Shown here in pieces: positions 8,298-16,638 of a stretch of 64,000 nucleotides of DNA (position 1 is the stretch's first letter; every line of letters starts with the position of its first letter). The position numbers and the translations under genes are program-made. This DNA is from Comamonas sp. BIGb0124 (GTDB lineage Bacteria; Pseudomonadota; Gammaproteobacteria; Burkholderiales; Burkholderiaceae_C), in NCBI RefSeq assembly GCF_003752175.1, contig NZ_RJVF01000013.1, positions 124,001 to 188,000 on the forward strand. The letters are read 5' to 3'. The notes under the pieces were generated by a model, which saw only the letters and a program-made list of their open reading frames with translations, had not been told where the DNA came from and made no database searches.

Positions 8298-8500
8298 CGT
8301 TTCTACGCGCAACGGGGTGGACGGGATGTTAGAAACACGTAAACAGCCGTGCGGCCAGCCTTACGGACTGACCCATCCCGCCCGTAATCTTGGGGCGTGC
8401 GCGAACGCACCACCACCGAATATGGACGTGACAAAACCTCACTTACGGGGAGGTTGCACCGCTGCTTACAGGTGTTTCTACGCACCGGCCCTTTCGGGTT
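8298..8500 (-). ncRNA. Structured leader RNA, C4-antisense-like (copy A)
   Basis: Read on the minus strand, this leader has, in order: a CCCGAAAGGG tetraloop hairpin (8489-8498); a segment a' (8471-8485) whose TAGAAACAC part is complementary to 8330-8338; a hairpin ACCUC/GAGGU (stems 8450-8454 and 8436-8440) followed by UUUUGUCACG; a hairpin UUACGG/CCGUAA (8382-8387, 8361-8366) whose loop carries b' (GGGCGGGAUG), complementary to b at 8319-8328 with one G-U pair. Targets a and b lie just before the 50-aa ORF. This matches the two-antisense-segment plan of phage C4 RNAs. The family name is my inference; an 88-aa frame crossing it is probably not a gene. Confidence 0.6.
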
Positions 8501-8591
8501 AAGGCGATTGTGGCACGGGCCAAAGAGGCTGGCAACGACCAGCATTGGCGCTATTCGCCGGGCTTGCAACGCCTGAAGCTGATGGGTGTCG

Positions 8592-9152
8592 TCAGAGACC
8601 GGTCACACGATCCAGCAGCAGACCGAGAGCCTGTCGATAGTGCTCGTGCAAGTTCTGCGCCCTCTCCCGATCCGCGTAAGCCGATGCCAGTGTCAGACCG
8701 CTGCCGTGCGCATGGTCGACCAGGATGTCGCTCCACAAACGGGGCTCGGCTGTGAACCCGGCCAGCAGCGCGATCAGACGATGGGTGATCTTGAGCGTCA
8801 CGCCGGCAAAGGCTTCCGGCGTGGCAAAGATGGCCAGCGTCAGTTGCGGGTGGCGGCCCACCGCCAGATGGTATCGGGTCAAGATCATCTCGATCTCCGA
8901 CCGGTGATCCGCCGGCGCAACCATGCCGTCCAGCACGTCGGCATAGACCCTGTCCGACAGCGCCCGCAACAGCCCTGTCCGGTCCTCGACGTGGTGGTAA
9001 AGACTCATGGGGGTGACGCCCAGGCGGGTGGCCAGAGCGCGCATCGTCAACCCGCTCCCTCCGCCTTCATCCAGCAGGCTCAAGGCTGCGGTCAGGATGT
9101 CGTCGCGAGTCACACCGGCCCCTTGGGCGGGGCGTCCACGCGGCCGGGTCAT
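8592..9152 (-). CDS. TetR-family transcriptional repressor
   Basis: A 186-aa regulator. The N-terminus has the TetR helix-turn-helix: TRDDILTAALSLLDEGG, then LTMRALATRLGVTPMSLYHHVEDR. The C-terminal helical domain resembles the TetR C-terminal tetracycline-repressor-like type (HPQLTLAIFATPEAF...LLAGF). It begins inside the last bases of the reductase gene, with a 4-base overlap, so the two are co-expressed and the regulator probably represses its own operon. The ligand is unknown. Confidence 0.9.
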   Translation of the reverse strand: MTRPRGRPAQGAGVTRDDILTAALSLLDEGGGSGLTMRALATRLGVTPMSLYHHVEDRTGLLRALSDRVYADVLDGMVAPADHRSEIEMILTRYHLAVGRHPQLTLAIFATPEAFAGVTLKITHRLIALLAGFTAEPRLWSDILVDHAHGSGLTLASAYADRERAQNLHEHYRQALGLLLDRVTGL

Positions 9153-9685
9153 GGCACCACGCGATACGTGGATTGAACCAGCCCGGACGGAAATTTCTGG
9201 CTCGAGATCAGCTTCAAGTCGATATCTTGGCTGAGCGAGCCAAACAGCGGCCGCCCCGAGCCCAGCAAGACGGGCACGGTGGTGATCACCAGGTCGGCGA
9301 CCAGGCCCTCGCGCAAGAACGACTGGATCAACTGCCCGCCATCGACATACACGCGATGCACGCCCTGCCCTGCGAGTTCGGCCATCGCTTGTTGGGGTGC
9401 GAGGCTGGAGAACCGAACCTTGCCTTTCAGCGCTTCGGGTACGGGTTCAGCGACCAACTGTTTGGACAGCACGAGTACGGGCCGGTCATAGGGCCATGCA
9501 TCGAAGGCCAAGACCTTCTCGTAGGTGCCCCGGCCCATCACGATCATGTCCTTGTCGGCGATGAACGTCGAATAACCGTGATCCTCGGTGCCGTTGTCGC
9601 GTTGCAATAACCAAGCGAGATCGCCATCTTGCCGGGCGATGAAACCGTCCAGACTGATGGCGATGAAAACGTGTGCAGTGACCAC
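9149..9685 (-). CDS. Dihydrofolate reductase/RibD-C family protein
   Basis: 178 aa. The start VTAHVFIAISLDGFIAR, the IVMGRGTYEKVLAF motif and the RVYVDGGQLIQSFLREGLVADLVITTVPVLLGSGRPLF segment are typical of the RibD C-terminal domain/YyaP-like dihydrofolate reductase fold, an NAD(P)H-binding reductase family. Members are often annotated as dihydrofolate reductases, but few have a proven substrate, so true folate activity is doubtful. It is first in the operon with the TetR gene. No signal peptide is present. Confidence 0.85.
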   Translation of the reverse strand: MVTAHVFIAISLDGFIARQDGDLAWLLQRDNGTEDHGYSTFIADKDMIVMGRGTYEKVLAFDAWPYDRPVLVLSKQLVAEPVPEALKGKVRFSSLAPQQAMAELAGQGVHRVYVDGGQLIQSFLREGLVADLVITTVPVLLGSGRPLFGSLSQDIDLKLISSQKFPSGLVQSTYRVVP

Positions 9686-9780
9686 TGTGTCGCCCCTATT
9701 TATACACCGTATATTTTATTCGAATACGGGGTCAGGGCAATACGCGTGATCACTGCGTTTCGATGACACGGGCAACGTCA

Positions 9781-10674
9781 TCAAGCGATGCCGGCACCCC
9801 CGGTCACGCCAAACACCTCACCGCTGATGTAGCTGCCTTCCTGGCTGGCCAGCAGCACGTAGACGGGCGCGATTTCCACGGGCTGGCCTGGGCGGCCGAA
9901 CTCGCTCTTCGAGCCGAACTTCGACACGGCCTCGGGCGGCTGGCCGCCGGAGGATTGCAGCGGGGTCCAGAACGGTCCGGGTGCCACGACGTTGGCACGA
10001 ATGCCCTTCTTGATCAGCTGTTTGGCCAGCGCCTTGGTATAGGCGACCATGCCCGCCTTGGTGGTGGCGTAGTCGAGCAAGATGGCCGAGGGCTCGTAGG
10101 CTTGCACCGAAGAGGTGGTGATCACCGACGCACCGGCCGGCAGATGCGGCACGGCGGCTTGCGCGATCCAGTGCAAGGCGTAGAGGTTGGTCTTAAGGGT
10201 CTTGTCGAAGTCTTCGGTGGTGACTTGCGAGAGGTCTTCGCGAAACTGCTGTCGGCCGGCATTGATGACCAAAATGTCGAGCCCGCCCAGCTTGCCGACG
10301 GCTTGGGTGACGAGTTCGTTGCACCATTTTTCATCGGTGATGTCGCCGGGCAAGGCCACGGCCGTGCGGCCTTCGGCTTCGATGAGCTGGATGACTTCTT
10401 GGGCATCGGCCTCTTCGCTGGGCAGGTACGAGATGGCCACATCGGCGCCTTCGCGGGCATAGGCGATGGCAGCCGCACGGCCGATGCCGCTGTCGCCGCC
10501 GGTGACCAAAGCCTTGCGGCCTTTGAGCTTGCCGGAGCCTTGATACGAAGTCTCGCCATGGTCGGGGGTCGGCTCCATCTTCGATGCCTTGCCGGGCACG
10601 GGTTGCGGCTGACGCGGGAACGGCGGCTGGGGATATTGGGTACGGGGATCGGTGATGGAAAGGCGATTGGACAA
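9781..10674 (-). CDS. Short-chain dehydrogenase/reductase, YghA/YhdF-like
   Basis: A 297-aa SDR with an N-terminal proline-rich extension of about 45 residues (YPQPPFPRQPQPVPG), a feature of the long YghA/GsiB-associated SDR subgroup. The Rossmann motif is TGGDSGIG, the catalytic pair is YATTK, NAG is present as VINAGRQQ, and the tail is VTGGAGIA. It should oxidise or reduce an alcohol/aldehyde with NAD(P) in the cytoplasm; relatives are stress-induced. It is monocistronic, with about 95 bases to the reductase gene. The substrate is unknown. Confidence 0.9.
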   Translation of the reverse strand: MSNRLSITDPRTQYPQPPFPRQPQPVPGKASKMEPTPDHGETSYQGSGKLKGRKALVTGGDSGIGRAAAIAYAREGADVAISYLPSEEADAQEVIQLIEAEGRTAVALPGDITDEKWCNELVTQAVGKLGGLDILVINAGRQQFREDLSQVTTEDFDKTLKTNLYALHWIAQAAVPHLPAGASVITTSSVQAYEPSAILLDYATTKAGMVAYTKALAKQLIKKGIRANVVAPGPFWTPLQSSGGQPPEAVSKFGSKSEFGRPGQPVEIAPVYVLLASQEGSYISGEVFGVTGGAGIA

Positions 10675-10934
10675 GACTTTTCTCCAGTGAGTTGAACGAT
10701 GCCTTCATCTTGTTGCCTATGGCTTCGTGGCGATGGCAGTCAATCGACGAGATGGGCGTAGGAGCTGTCTGTGGCGACGTGGGCCCCTGCTCACCCCCAC
10801 AAAACGATCTTTGGAGCCGAACGTCAATGGCCCCATCGGCGTTGTCTGACATGCAAGGCATCCATACCGTCCGAAAATCCAAGCCGGGTATACCGGGTTC
10901 GCGTGTTTCACATCACATCAAGCTGGAGACAGAC

Positions 10935-11156
10935 ATGGCCGACATCAAAGCGGGCGACAAAGTGCGACTGAAGTCCGGCGGACCGACGATGGCCGTGGCA
11001 GCCATAGGCGGCAGCCGAGGCGTGTGCCAATGGTTCGAGCACGGGCACCTGAACGATGGGCGTTTTGAACTGCGCGAGCTGGAATCGGTCACCGAATCGG
11101 ATTCGTCGACCCGCAGTCATGACGGCAGCCCGGGGTTCGAAGAAACCTCCAGATAA
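10935..11156 (+). CDS. YodC-family (DUF2158) small protein
   Basis: A 73-aa protein starting MADIKAGDKVRLKSGGP, with a C-terminal WFEHGHLNDGRFELREL segment, as in the DUF2158/YodC family: small SH3-like barrel proteins that often start with a GD-VrLkSGgP motif. The function of the family is unknown. I take the ATG with GGAG six bases upstream rather than a longer frame starting at 10692, whose extra 81 residues look non-coding. Confidence 0.8.
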   Translation: MADIKAGDKVRLKSGGPTMAVAAIGGSRGVCQWFEHGHLNDGRFELRELESVTESDSSTRSHDGSPGFEETSR

Positions 11157-11548
11157 GCAACCCGCCGCGCGGACGATGACTAGGAGCCCCGCCCTCGCTC
11201 ATGGGCCGGTGACGCTCCCCTCCTCCTCCTCCCCCTTGCGACCTCGGTCTCAGGCTTCCGGCCCTGGGCGCGAATGGCCGTACCGGCTGCCGCTCTTGCA
11301 GGGCCTTTCGATAGCAGAGACGAGTCGAACACACACGTCGATCGGCGGCAAGTCGACTGCTGACCCGTTCGACACCCCGTTTCAATCGATGGCCAAGGCC
11401 CCGCGTCAGCACAAATCCTGCTTTCCCCGGTGATGCCGTCAGCCCGGTGTACCCTGTCGAGTGAACAGCATCAAACAATGATTTTGAGCTCGTCCGCACA
11501 GGCGTCGCACGGGGTTTGATGTTCGCCACGGAAAGTGATGGACGTCGT
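11157..11548. other. Intergenic region, no supported gene
   Basis: About 390 bases between the DUF2158 gene and a small membrane ORF. It contains a pyrimidine-rich run near 11215-11240 and no coding frame with a plausible ribosome site; an antisense frame crossing it has no family-like character. Confidence 0.35.
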
Positions 11549-11665
11549 ATGCGAAAAATTCTTGCGGTCATCGTTGTCTTCCTGGTGATCTTTGTGATCA
11601 CCACACTGGCCGCGCTCTGGTTCTACGAGGTGTACCCATTCGGCTCCGCGCATTGGTGGTCTTGA
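11549..11665 (+). CDS. Possible 38-aa single-span membrane peptide
   Basis: A short frame MRKILAVIVVFLVIF followed by hydrophobic residues and a short polar tail (YPFGSAHWWS). It reads as a positively charged N-terminus plus one membrane helix of about 20 residues. GGAAAG lies about 13 bases upstream, so the ribosome site is weak. It stands 45 bases before the diguanylate-cyclase-like gene on the same strand. Evidence is composition and length only. Confidence 0.35.
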   Translation: MRKILAVIVVFLVIFVITTLAALWFYEVYPFGSAHWWS

Positions 11666-11710
11666 AACAGACCGGCGCGCAGGCAGTCTCATTCGATCGA
11701 GGTACCTATC

Positions 11711-13318
11711 GTGTTTCATTCAGCTCTTATGCAGAAATGGCGTGGCGCCCACAGAAAGCCGTGGGGGTCGATCCTGGATCTACGGAGTCTGATCCTGGGG
11801 CTGTCCTTTCTGGCGGTTCTGATCACCTTCGCCAATACGTTTTACGCCGGCTTTTCGCAGCAGCGCGAGATGTTGATCCGCAACACGCTGGATTCGAACG
11901 AAGCGTATGCCAGCAAGCTGGCGACGATGACGGATCAGTTCCTGCAGCAGGCCGAAACCCAGTTGGGCTTCAGCGCGATGGTTCTGGGCAGCGCATTCGA
12001 CGACCCGGCCATTCGCGCCGCAGAGACTCGCCGGCTCGCCGAGCAGAGCCAGACGTTCAACTCCGTCATCATCGTCGACGCCCAAGGCACACTCATCGAC
12101 GTATCGCCCCCCATGAAAGAGATCGTGGGCCAGCAGGTCCGAAGCGCCAGCCTGGTCGAGGCCCTGAACGCGCGTCGACCGTTGGTGAGCGACCCCTTCA
12201 CGACAGGGACGGGGCGTTTTTTGATCCTGATCAGCAAGCCGATCTTTGCGCCGGATGGCGTGTTTCGCGGTTTCATCGGCGGTGCCGTTTACTTGCACGA
12301 AAAGAACGGGCTCGAGCAAATGCTGGCCCATCACCATTACCAAAACGGCTCTTATCTTTATGTGGTCGATCGTCTCGGCAACCTGATCTACCACTGGGAG
12401 CCCCAACGCATCGGCCAGAACGTCTTGTCCAACCCGGTGGTGCAAGCCGTGGTGCAGCGTGGCGAGACAGGTAGCGCCGAGACGGTCAACACGCAGGGGC
12501 GCGCCACGCTGGCGGGCTTTGCCCCCGTGAGTTCGACGGGTTGGGGCGTGATCGTGCAAAGGCCGACCGATCTCACGCTCAAGCTGCTCAGCCGCCAGGC
12601 CCAAGACATGCTGCTGCAGATCGCGCCGCTGCTGTGCCTGACCTTGCTGGGCATCTGGATTTTTTCGCGATTGATCTCGAGCCCGCTGCATGACCTGGCG
12701 CGCATCACCAACCGGCTGAGCGATGCGGACACCGATCAGAAGATCACCCAGGTGCCCTCGTGGTACTACGAGGTGATCGCCCTGAAGAAAGCGATCGAGG
12801 CCGGACTGAGCCAGATGCAGCACAAGATCTCACGATTGAACCAGGAGACGCTCACCGACCCGCTCACCGGCTTGCTCAATCGCCGCGGGCTGGACGACAC
12901 CCTTCAGCAATGGCAAGAGCTGCGGATTCCTTTTGCCGTGGTTGCGCTGGATATCGATCACTTCAAATCCATCAACGACACGTATGGCCACGACGTGGGC
13001 GACGCCGCTCTGCAGTTCCTGGCGGCTCACATGCGCCGGGCAACACGCTCCGGCGACGTGTTGTGTCGCAACGGGGGTGATGGGTTCACCCTTCTGCTAC
13101 CCGGCACGCCGGGCCGTGAGGCCGTCCACGTGTGTGAACGGCTCGTGCAGGCACTCGCGACCGACTCACCGCCCTACCCCGGGCTGAAGATCACCCTGTC
13201 GATCGGCGTGGCCGACACGCAGCAAACGATGGAGAGCGGCGAGGATGTCTTGAAACTCGCCGATGCCGCGCTCTACAGGGCAAAAAGAAATGGGCGCAAT
13301 CAAATCGCCCATTCGTGA
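11711..13318 (+). CDS. Cache-domain GGDEF protein with degenerate GGDGF site
   Basis: A 535-aa inner-membrane protein. One helix lies near residues 25-45, a periplasmic double-Cache sensor runs to about 295, a second helix at about 297-318 is followed by a HAMP-like stretch, and a GGDEF domain starts near 375 (TDPLTGLLNRRGL). The active-site signature reads GGDGF (455-459) instead of GGDEF/GGEEF; the metal-coordinating acidic residue at position four is glycine. The inhibitory RxxD motif five residues earlier (RSGD) is intact. It is probably inactive or weak as a diguanylate cyclase and may be a c-di-GMP receptor. The GTG start has GAGG upstream; an ATG follows at 11729. Confidence 0.85.
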   Translation: MFHSALMQKWRGAHRKPWGSILDLRSLILGLSFLAVLITFANTFYAGFSQQREMLIRNTLDSNEAYASKLATMTDQFLQQAETQLGFSAMVLGSAFDDPAIRAAETRRLAEQSQTFNSVIIVDAQGTLIDVSPPMKEIVGQQVRSASLVEALNARRPLVSDPFTTGTGRFLILISKPIFAPDGVFRGFIGGAVYLHEKNGLEQMLAHHHYQNGSYLYVVDRLGNLIYHWEPQRIGQNVLSNPVVQAVVQRGETGSAETVNTQGRATLAGFAPVSSTGWGVIVQRPTDLTLKLLSRQAQDMLLQIAPLLCLTLLGIWIFSRLISSPLHDLARITNRLSDADTDQKITQVPSWYYEVIALKKAIEAGLSQMQHKISRLNQETLTDPLTGLLNRRGLDDTLQQWQELRIPFAVVALDIDHFKSINDTYGHDVGDAALQFLAAHMRRATRSGDVLCRNGGDGFTLLLPGTPGREAVHVCERLVQALATDSPPYPGLKITLSIGVADTQQTMESGEDVLKLADAALYRAKRNGRNQIAHS

Positions 13319-13452
13319 CACTGGGGGGTGCGCCAACCGGGCGCTTGTCGGATTCGTCCGACCCTTGATCGAGGACTGAAACCGACATCCCCTGAACGCA
13401 GTCGTGGGCAATCTATAGGCCCATTTTGGTCTTCGTCATCACAGGAGTATTC

Positions 13453-13773
13453 ATGATCTCGTCGCCTGAGCTGCATCAGCCTTTCTGCTATCGCTACAAC
13501 CGGGAACAGGTCGTCATCACCGGAGAGTGGCTGAACGGCAGTGAAAAGCCCATCGGCATCGTCGCGTATCGGGTTCCGACCCATAACGAGGGTCCTCTCG
13601 AGATCCTGGCCACACTCAACGGCCCCTGGGCCAGTTGGGACGCGGCCCTGAGCGAGGCCAAGGCGGCGGCCCGCACGGCGATCGACAAGAAGTACGAACG
13701 CGCCTCGGGCGTCTGGCAGGCATCGCCTCTGTATGGCATTCCTGCCCGATCACCCTCCGTTGCGGTGAACTGA
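13453..13773 (+). CDS. Unknown conserved-looking 106-aa protein
   Basis: This small soluble protein (MISSPELHQPFCYRY...) has no motif I recognise. The middle WASWDAALSEAKAAARTAIDKKYERA is probably helical. The ATG has AGGAG five bases upstream, which supports translation. It stands alone between the GGDEF gene and a hairpin at 13798-13820, so it is probably a single-gene unit or the last gene of a short one. Confidence 0.6.
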   Translation: MISSPELHQPFCYRYNREQVVITGEWLNGSEKPIGIVAYRVPTHNEGPLEILATLNGPWASWDAALSEAKAAARTAIDKKYERASGVWQASPLYGIPARSPSVAVN

Positions 13774-13797
13774 GTTCAGACCTGCCGAAGTCATCGA

Positions 13798-13820
13798 AAG
13801 GCCTCCCCTGCGGAGGCCTT
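13798..13820 (+). terminator. Terminator-like hairpin
   Basis: Perfect 9-bp inverted repeat AAGGCCTCC/GGAGGCCTT with a 5-base loop, 25 bases after the stop of the 106-aa gene. The following GTTGCTCG is only weakly T-rich. Confidence 0.55.
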
Positions 13821-14147
13821 GTTGCTCGCGGGCGGGGTGTATGGCGTCTTTGCATCGCGCAGACAGATGAGCGGCGCGTTGCGCGCGATGATCGATTTTC
13901 TGGCCGCGTGGTTCAAGGATGCAAGACAGATCAGCCTCTGAACTCGAGTGACCCCGATCGCTCCTCGGCAAAAGGCGGTGTCGAGAACGCGGTTCGCCGA
14001 CTCGGCCGATAATTTTTATCGGCGCATGGCCGTTGCCGTGCGTGACCCGACAAGCCGAGCCGAGCCGACCGATGTCCGTGGCTCTTGCCGTCGAGATGGA
14101 CAACCTGCCGACGCATCGTCGCCGCGCCCTCCAGAAAGACCGATCGA
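13821..14147. other. Intergenic region, nothing recognised
   Basis: About 327 bases between the terminator-like hairpin and the SDR gene. GC-rich, with no frame carrying a ribosome site or family-like residues. Confidence 0.35.
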
Positions 14148-14909
14148 ATGACAGACGAATCACAAGCACCCGTCATCCTCATCACGGGCGGTAGCCGCGG
14201 CGTGGGTGCCGCGACGGCCCGGCTGGCGGCGGCGCAGGGTTACGACGTGGCCATCAGCTTTGTCGCCAACGAAAGCGCGGCCCGATCCGTGGCGTCGGAT
14301 GTCGAGGCCCTGGGGCGCCGCGCCCTGCCCGTGCGTGCCGACAATGCCGACCCCGCGCAGGTCGCCGCGTTGTTCGCAGCGATCGACAAGGCGTTCGGCC
14401 GGCTCGATGTGCTGGTCAACAACGCTGCCATGCTGGCCCGTCAATCGCGCCTTGAAGACCTTGACTTCGAGCGCGTGCGCCGCGTGTTTGCGGTCAACTC
14501 GATCGGTCCGATTCTTTGCGCGCAGCAGGCGGTCAAACGCATGTCCACCCGGTACAACGGCCGTGGCGGCTCGGTCATCAACATCTCGTCGGCATCGGCG
14601 CGCCTCGGCAGTCCCAATGAATACGTGGACTACGCCGCCTCGAAAGGGGCCGTCGAGACCTTCACCACGGGCTTTGCCAAAGAAGTCGCACGCGAAGGCA
14701 TACGCGTCAACTGCATCCGCCCGGGCCATATCTACACCGAGATGCACGCCAGCGGCGGCGAGCCGGATCGCGTGAACCGAGTCAAGGACACCGTTCCCAT
14801 GGGCCGCGGCGGCCAGCCCGAAGAAGTCGCCCGAGCCATCTTGTGGCTGGCCAGCGCCGAGGCCTCGTTCATCACCGGTACTTTTCTGGATGTGACCGGC
14901 GGCAAGTAG
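14148..14909 (+). CDS. SDR-family oxidoreductase
   Basis: A 253-aa classical short-chain dehydrogenase: cofactor loop TGGSRGVG, NNAAM, catalytic serine in NISSASAR, the YAASK pair, and the C-terminal ITGTFLDVTGGK. It resembles FabG-like and glucose-dehydrogenase-like reductases that use NADP(H). The substrate is unknown. I start at MTDESQAP; the longer frame adds 21 arginine-rich residues without support. It is followed by the iron-uptake sigma factor gene but is probably not part of that unit, because a Fur-like site intervenes. Confidence 0.88.
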   Translation: MTDESQAPVILITGGSRGVGAATARLAAAQGYDVAISFVANESAARSVASDVEALGRRALPVRADNADPAQVAALFAAIDKAFGRLDVLVNNAAMLARQSRLEDLDFERVRRVFAVNSIGPILCAQQAVKRMSTRYNGRGGSVINISSASARLGSPNEYVDYAASKGAVETFTTGFAKEVAREGIRVNCIRPGHIYTEMHASGGEPDRVNRVKDTVPMGRGGQPEEVARAILWLASAEASFITGTFLDVTGGK

Positions 14910-14937
14910 GGGGGATCGCCGGTCGGGTACTGGGTAC

Positions 14938-14960
14938 AATAAACAAGAATTATCCTTATT
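14938..14960 (+). promoter_or_regulatory. Possible Fur-type iron box
   Basis: An AT-rich segment starting AATAAACAAGAATTATCC, with AATAA/TTATT inverted ends, in otherwise GC-rich DNA 35 bases upstream of the FecI-like gene. Iron-repressed Fur boxes are expected in this position. The match to the 19-bp consensus is partial. Confidence 0.4.
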
Positions 14961-14994
14961 TACACCCGACTGCATCCGCATCCAGCGCGCCATC

Positions 14995-15498
14995 ATGTCT
15001 TCTGCTCCAACCGTTCTCCACAGCGAAGTCGCTTCTTTGTATGTCGACCACCACCAGTGGCTTCAAAGCTGGCTGCGCAAGAAGGTGGGCAATGCGTTCG
15101 ATGCGGCCGACTTGGCGCAAAGCACCTTTTTGCGCCTGCTGGTGGCCGACGATGTCGGGCGCATCGCCGAACCGCGCGCCTACCTGACGACGATTGCACG
15201 CAACCTGCTGGTCAACCAGGTGCGACGGCGCGCGATCGAACAGGCATATCTTGAAGCGCTGGCCCATTTGCCCGAGCCGGCGGCTCCGCCCCCCGAAGTC
15301 AGACTGATGGTGCTCGAGACACTGGTCGAGATCGACCGCCGCCTCGACGGTCTTCCTGCGGCGGCCAAGCAGGCTTTTCTGCTGGCCCAGCTCGAAGGGC
15401 TGTCGCATGCCGAGATCGCGGCAGAGCTCAGCATTTCCGTCTCGACCGTCAAGCGGCATCTGGCCAAGGCGGCGATGCGCTGTTTCTTTCCCGAATAA
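14995..15498 (+). CDS. FecI-like ECF sigma factor
   Basis: A 167-aa iron-starvation sigma factor. Region 2 carries AADLAQSTFLRLL and EPRAYLTTIARNLLVNQVRR, and region 4 has the helix-turn-helix SHAEIAAELSISVSTVKRHLAKA. It should direct RNA polymerase to the TonB receptor gene after a signal passed from the receptor through FecR. It is followed in 12 bases by fecR, then the receptor: the standard FecI-FecR-FecA order. Length is normal for the family. Confidence 0.92.
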   Translation: MSSAPTVLHSEVASLYVDHHQWLQSWLRKKVGNAFDAADLAQSTFLRLLVADDVGRIAEPRAYLTTIARNLLVNQVRRRAIEQAYLEALAHLPEPAAPPPEVRLMVLETLVEIDRRLDGLPAAAKQAFLLAQLEGLSHAEIAAELSISVSTVKRHLAKAAMRCFFPE

Positions 15499-15510
15499 GA
15501 AGCGCTGCCC

Positions 15511-16533
15511 GTGGTTTCTCCGATCCCGGTCGACGACTCGGCTGCCTCACGTTCCGGGAAAGCCGCCGGGCCGTCTGCGGTGACCCCTGCTGTGGCCCAG
15601 CAAGCCGTGCAATGGTGGATGGCGCTGCAGTCGAAGAACCCCGGAGCCGCGCAACTGGCCGCGTTGGAAGCCTGGCGGAAAGCCGATCCCCAACACGAAG
15701 CGGCATGGCAGCGCATCGAATCCATGCGCAGCCAGTTGGCCCAGATTCCCCTGCCGGTTGCGCGCGCGGCCTTGGTTGCAGGGCCGGCTTCGAAACAACG
15801 TCGCCGCACGGTGCAACTGCTGACCGCGCTGGTCGTCGCAGGCGGCGGTGCGGCCCTGGTGCGGCAGTCGAACCCTTGGCAGGTTGCCATGGCCGATGTC
15901 GCGTCGGCTACCGGCGAAATCCGCACCGTGCAACTGCCCGATGGCGGCTCCATGACCCTCAACACCGCCAGCGCCATCAACCTGCGCTTCGATGACCGGC
16001 GGCGCGTGGTGCAGTTGCTGCACGGAGAAATCCTGGTGCAGACAGCGCCAGACCGCATGGGCAGGCCCTTTTTTGTGCAGACCGAAGCGGGTCTGGCCCG
16101 GGCCGTCGGCACACGCTTCACCGTGCGCCAGCGAGACAAGGACGTCGAGGTGGCTGTGCTGCAAGGCGCTGTCGAGCTGCTGCCGGCGGATGCCCCGCAG
16201 GCCGCCCGTCTGCTGCAAGCGGGTGAATCGGCCAGTTTCACGCCCCTGCAAGCCAGCGCCAGCCCCCCGTTGAAAGACGGCGATGCCGCATGGGCCGAAG
16301 GCATGCTGGTGGTGTCTCACATGCGGCTGGACGACTTCCTGGCCGAGCTTGCCCTCTATCGGCGCGGCCGGCTGGGGTGCGATCCGGCCATCGCCCATCT
16401 TTCGGTATCGGGCGCCTACCCCTTGGCGGACACCGACCGCATCCTCACCTCGCTCACGTCGGCGCTGCCCATCGAGGTGCACCGCTTCACCCGCTTCTGG
16501 ATCGACGTGCGGCCTGCCCGCAACTCGTCCTGA
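15511..16533 (+). CDS. FecR-type transmembrane sigma regulator
   Basis: A 340-aa anti-sigma/sigma-activator. The cytoplasmic N-terminal domain has the FecR-N signature AAQLAALEAWRKADPQHEAAWQRIE, one membrane helix follows near 103-120, and the periplasmic FecR domain has GEIRTVQLPDGGSMTLNTASAINLRF and AVGTRFTVR, with the C-terminal STN-like segment (RLGCDPAIAHLSVSGAYPL). It relays ligand binding from the outer-membrane receptor to the FecI-like factor. The start is a GTG 12 bases after the sigma gene. Confidence 0.92.
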   Translation: MVSPIPVDDSAASRSGKAAGPSAVTPAVAQQAVQWWMALQSKNPGAAQLAALEAWRKADPQHEAAWQRIESMRSQLAQIPLPVARAALVAGPASKQRRRTVQLLTALVVAGGGAALVRQSNPWQVAMADVASATGEIRTVQLPDGGSMTLNTASAINLRFDDRRRVVQLLHGEILVQTAPDRMGRPFFVQTEAGLARAVGTRFTVRQRDKDVEVAVLQGAVELLPADAPQAARLLQAGESASFTPLQASASPPLKDGDAAWAEGMLVVSHMRLDDFLAELALYRRGRLGCDPAIAHLSVSGAYPLADTDRILTSLTSALPIEVHRFTRFWIDVRPARNSS

Positions 16534-16638
16534 AAAATAGTTGAGCCGATTTGGCCGGCCTTGTTGTCAAGGAGGATGAGGCGCAGTTTTTGCGCCCATT
16601 CCGCTTCACAGAGCAACAAGTCCATCGAGGGGATTTCC

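Noticed and set aside
8303-8569. 88-aa minus-strand frame over leader RNA copy A
   Set aside because: The frame runs through the RNA hairpins, and the conservation between the two copies follows RNA pairing rather than codons. The small ORF behind it has the good ribosome site.
1785-8600. Integrase, transposase or attachment sites bounding the AT-rich island
   Set aside because: No integrase or transposase frame and no convincing direct repeats were found at either edge, so a mobile element cannot be defined.
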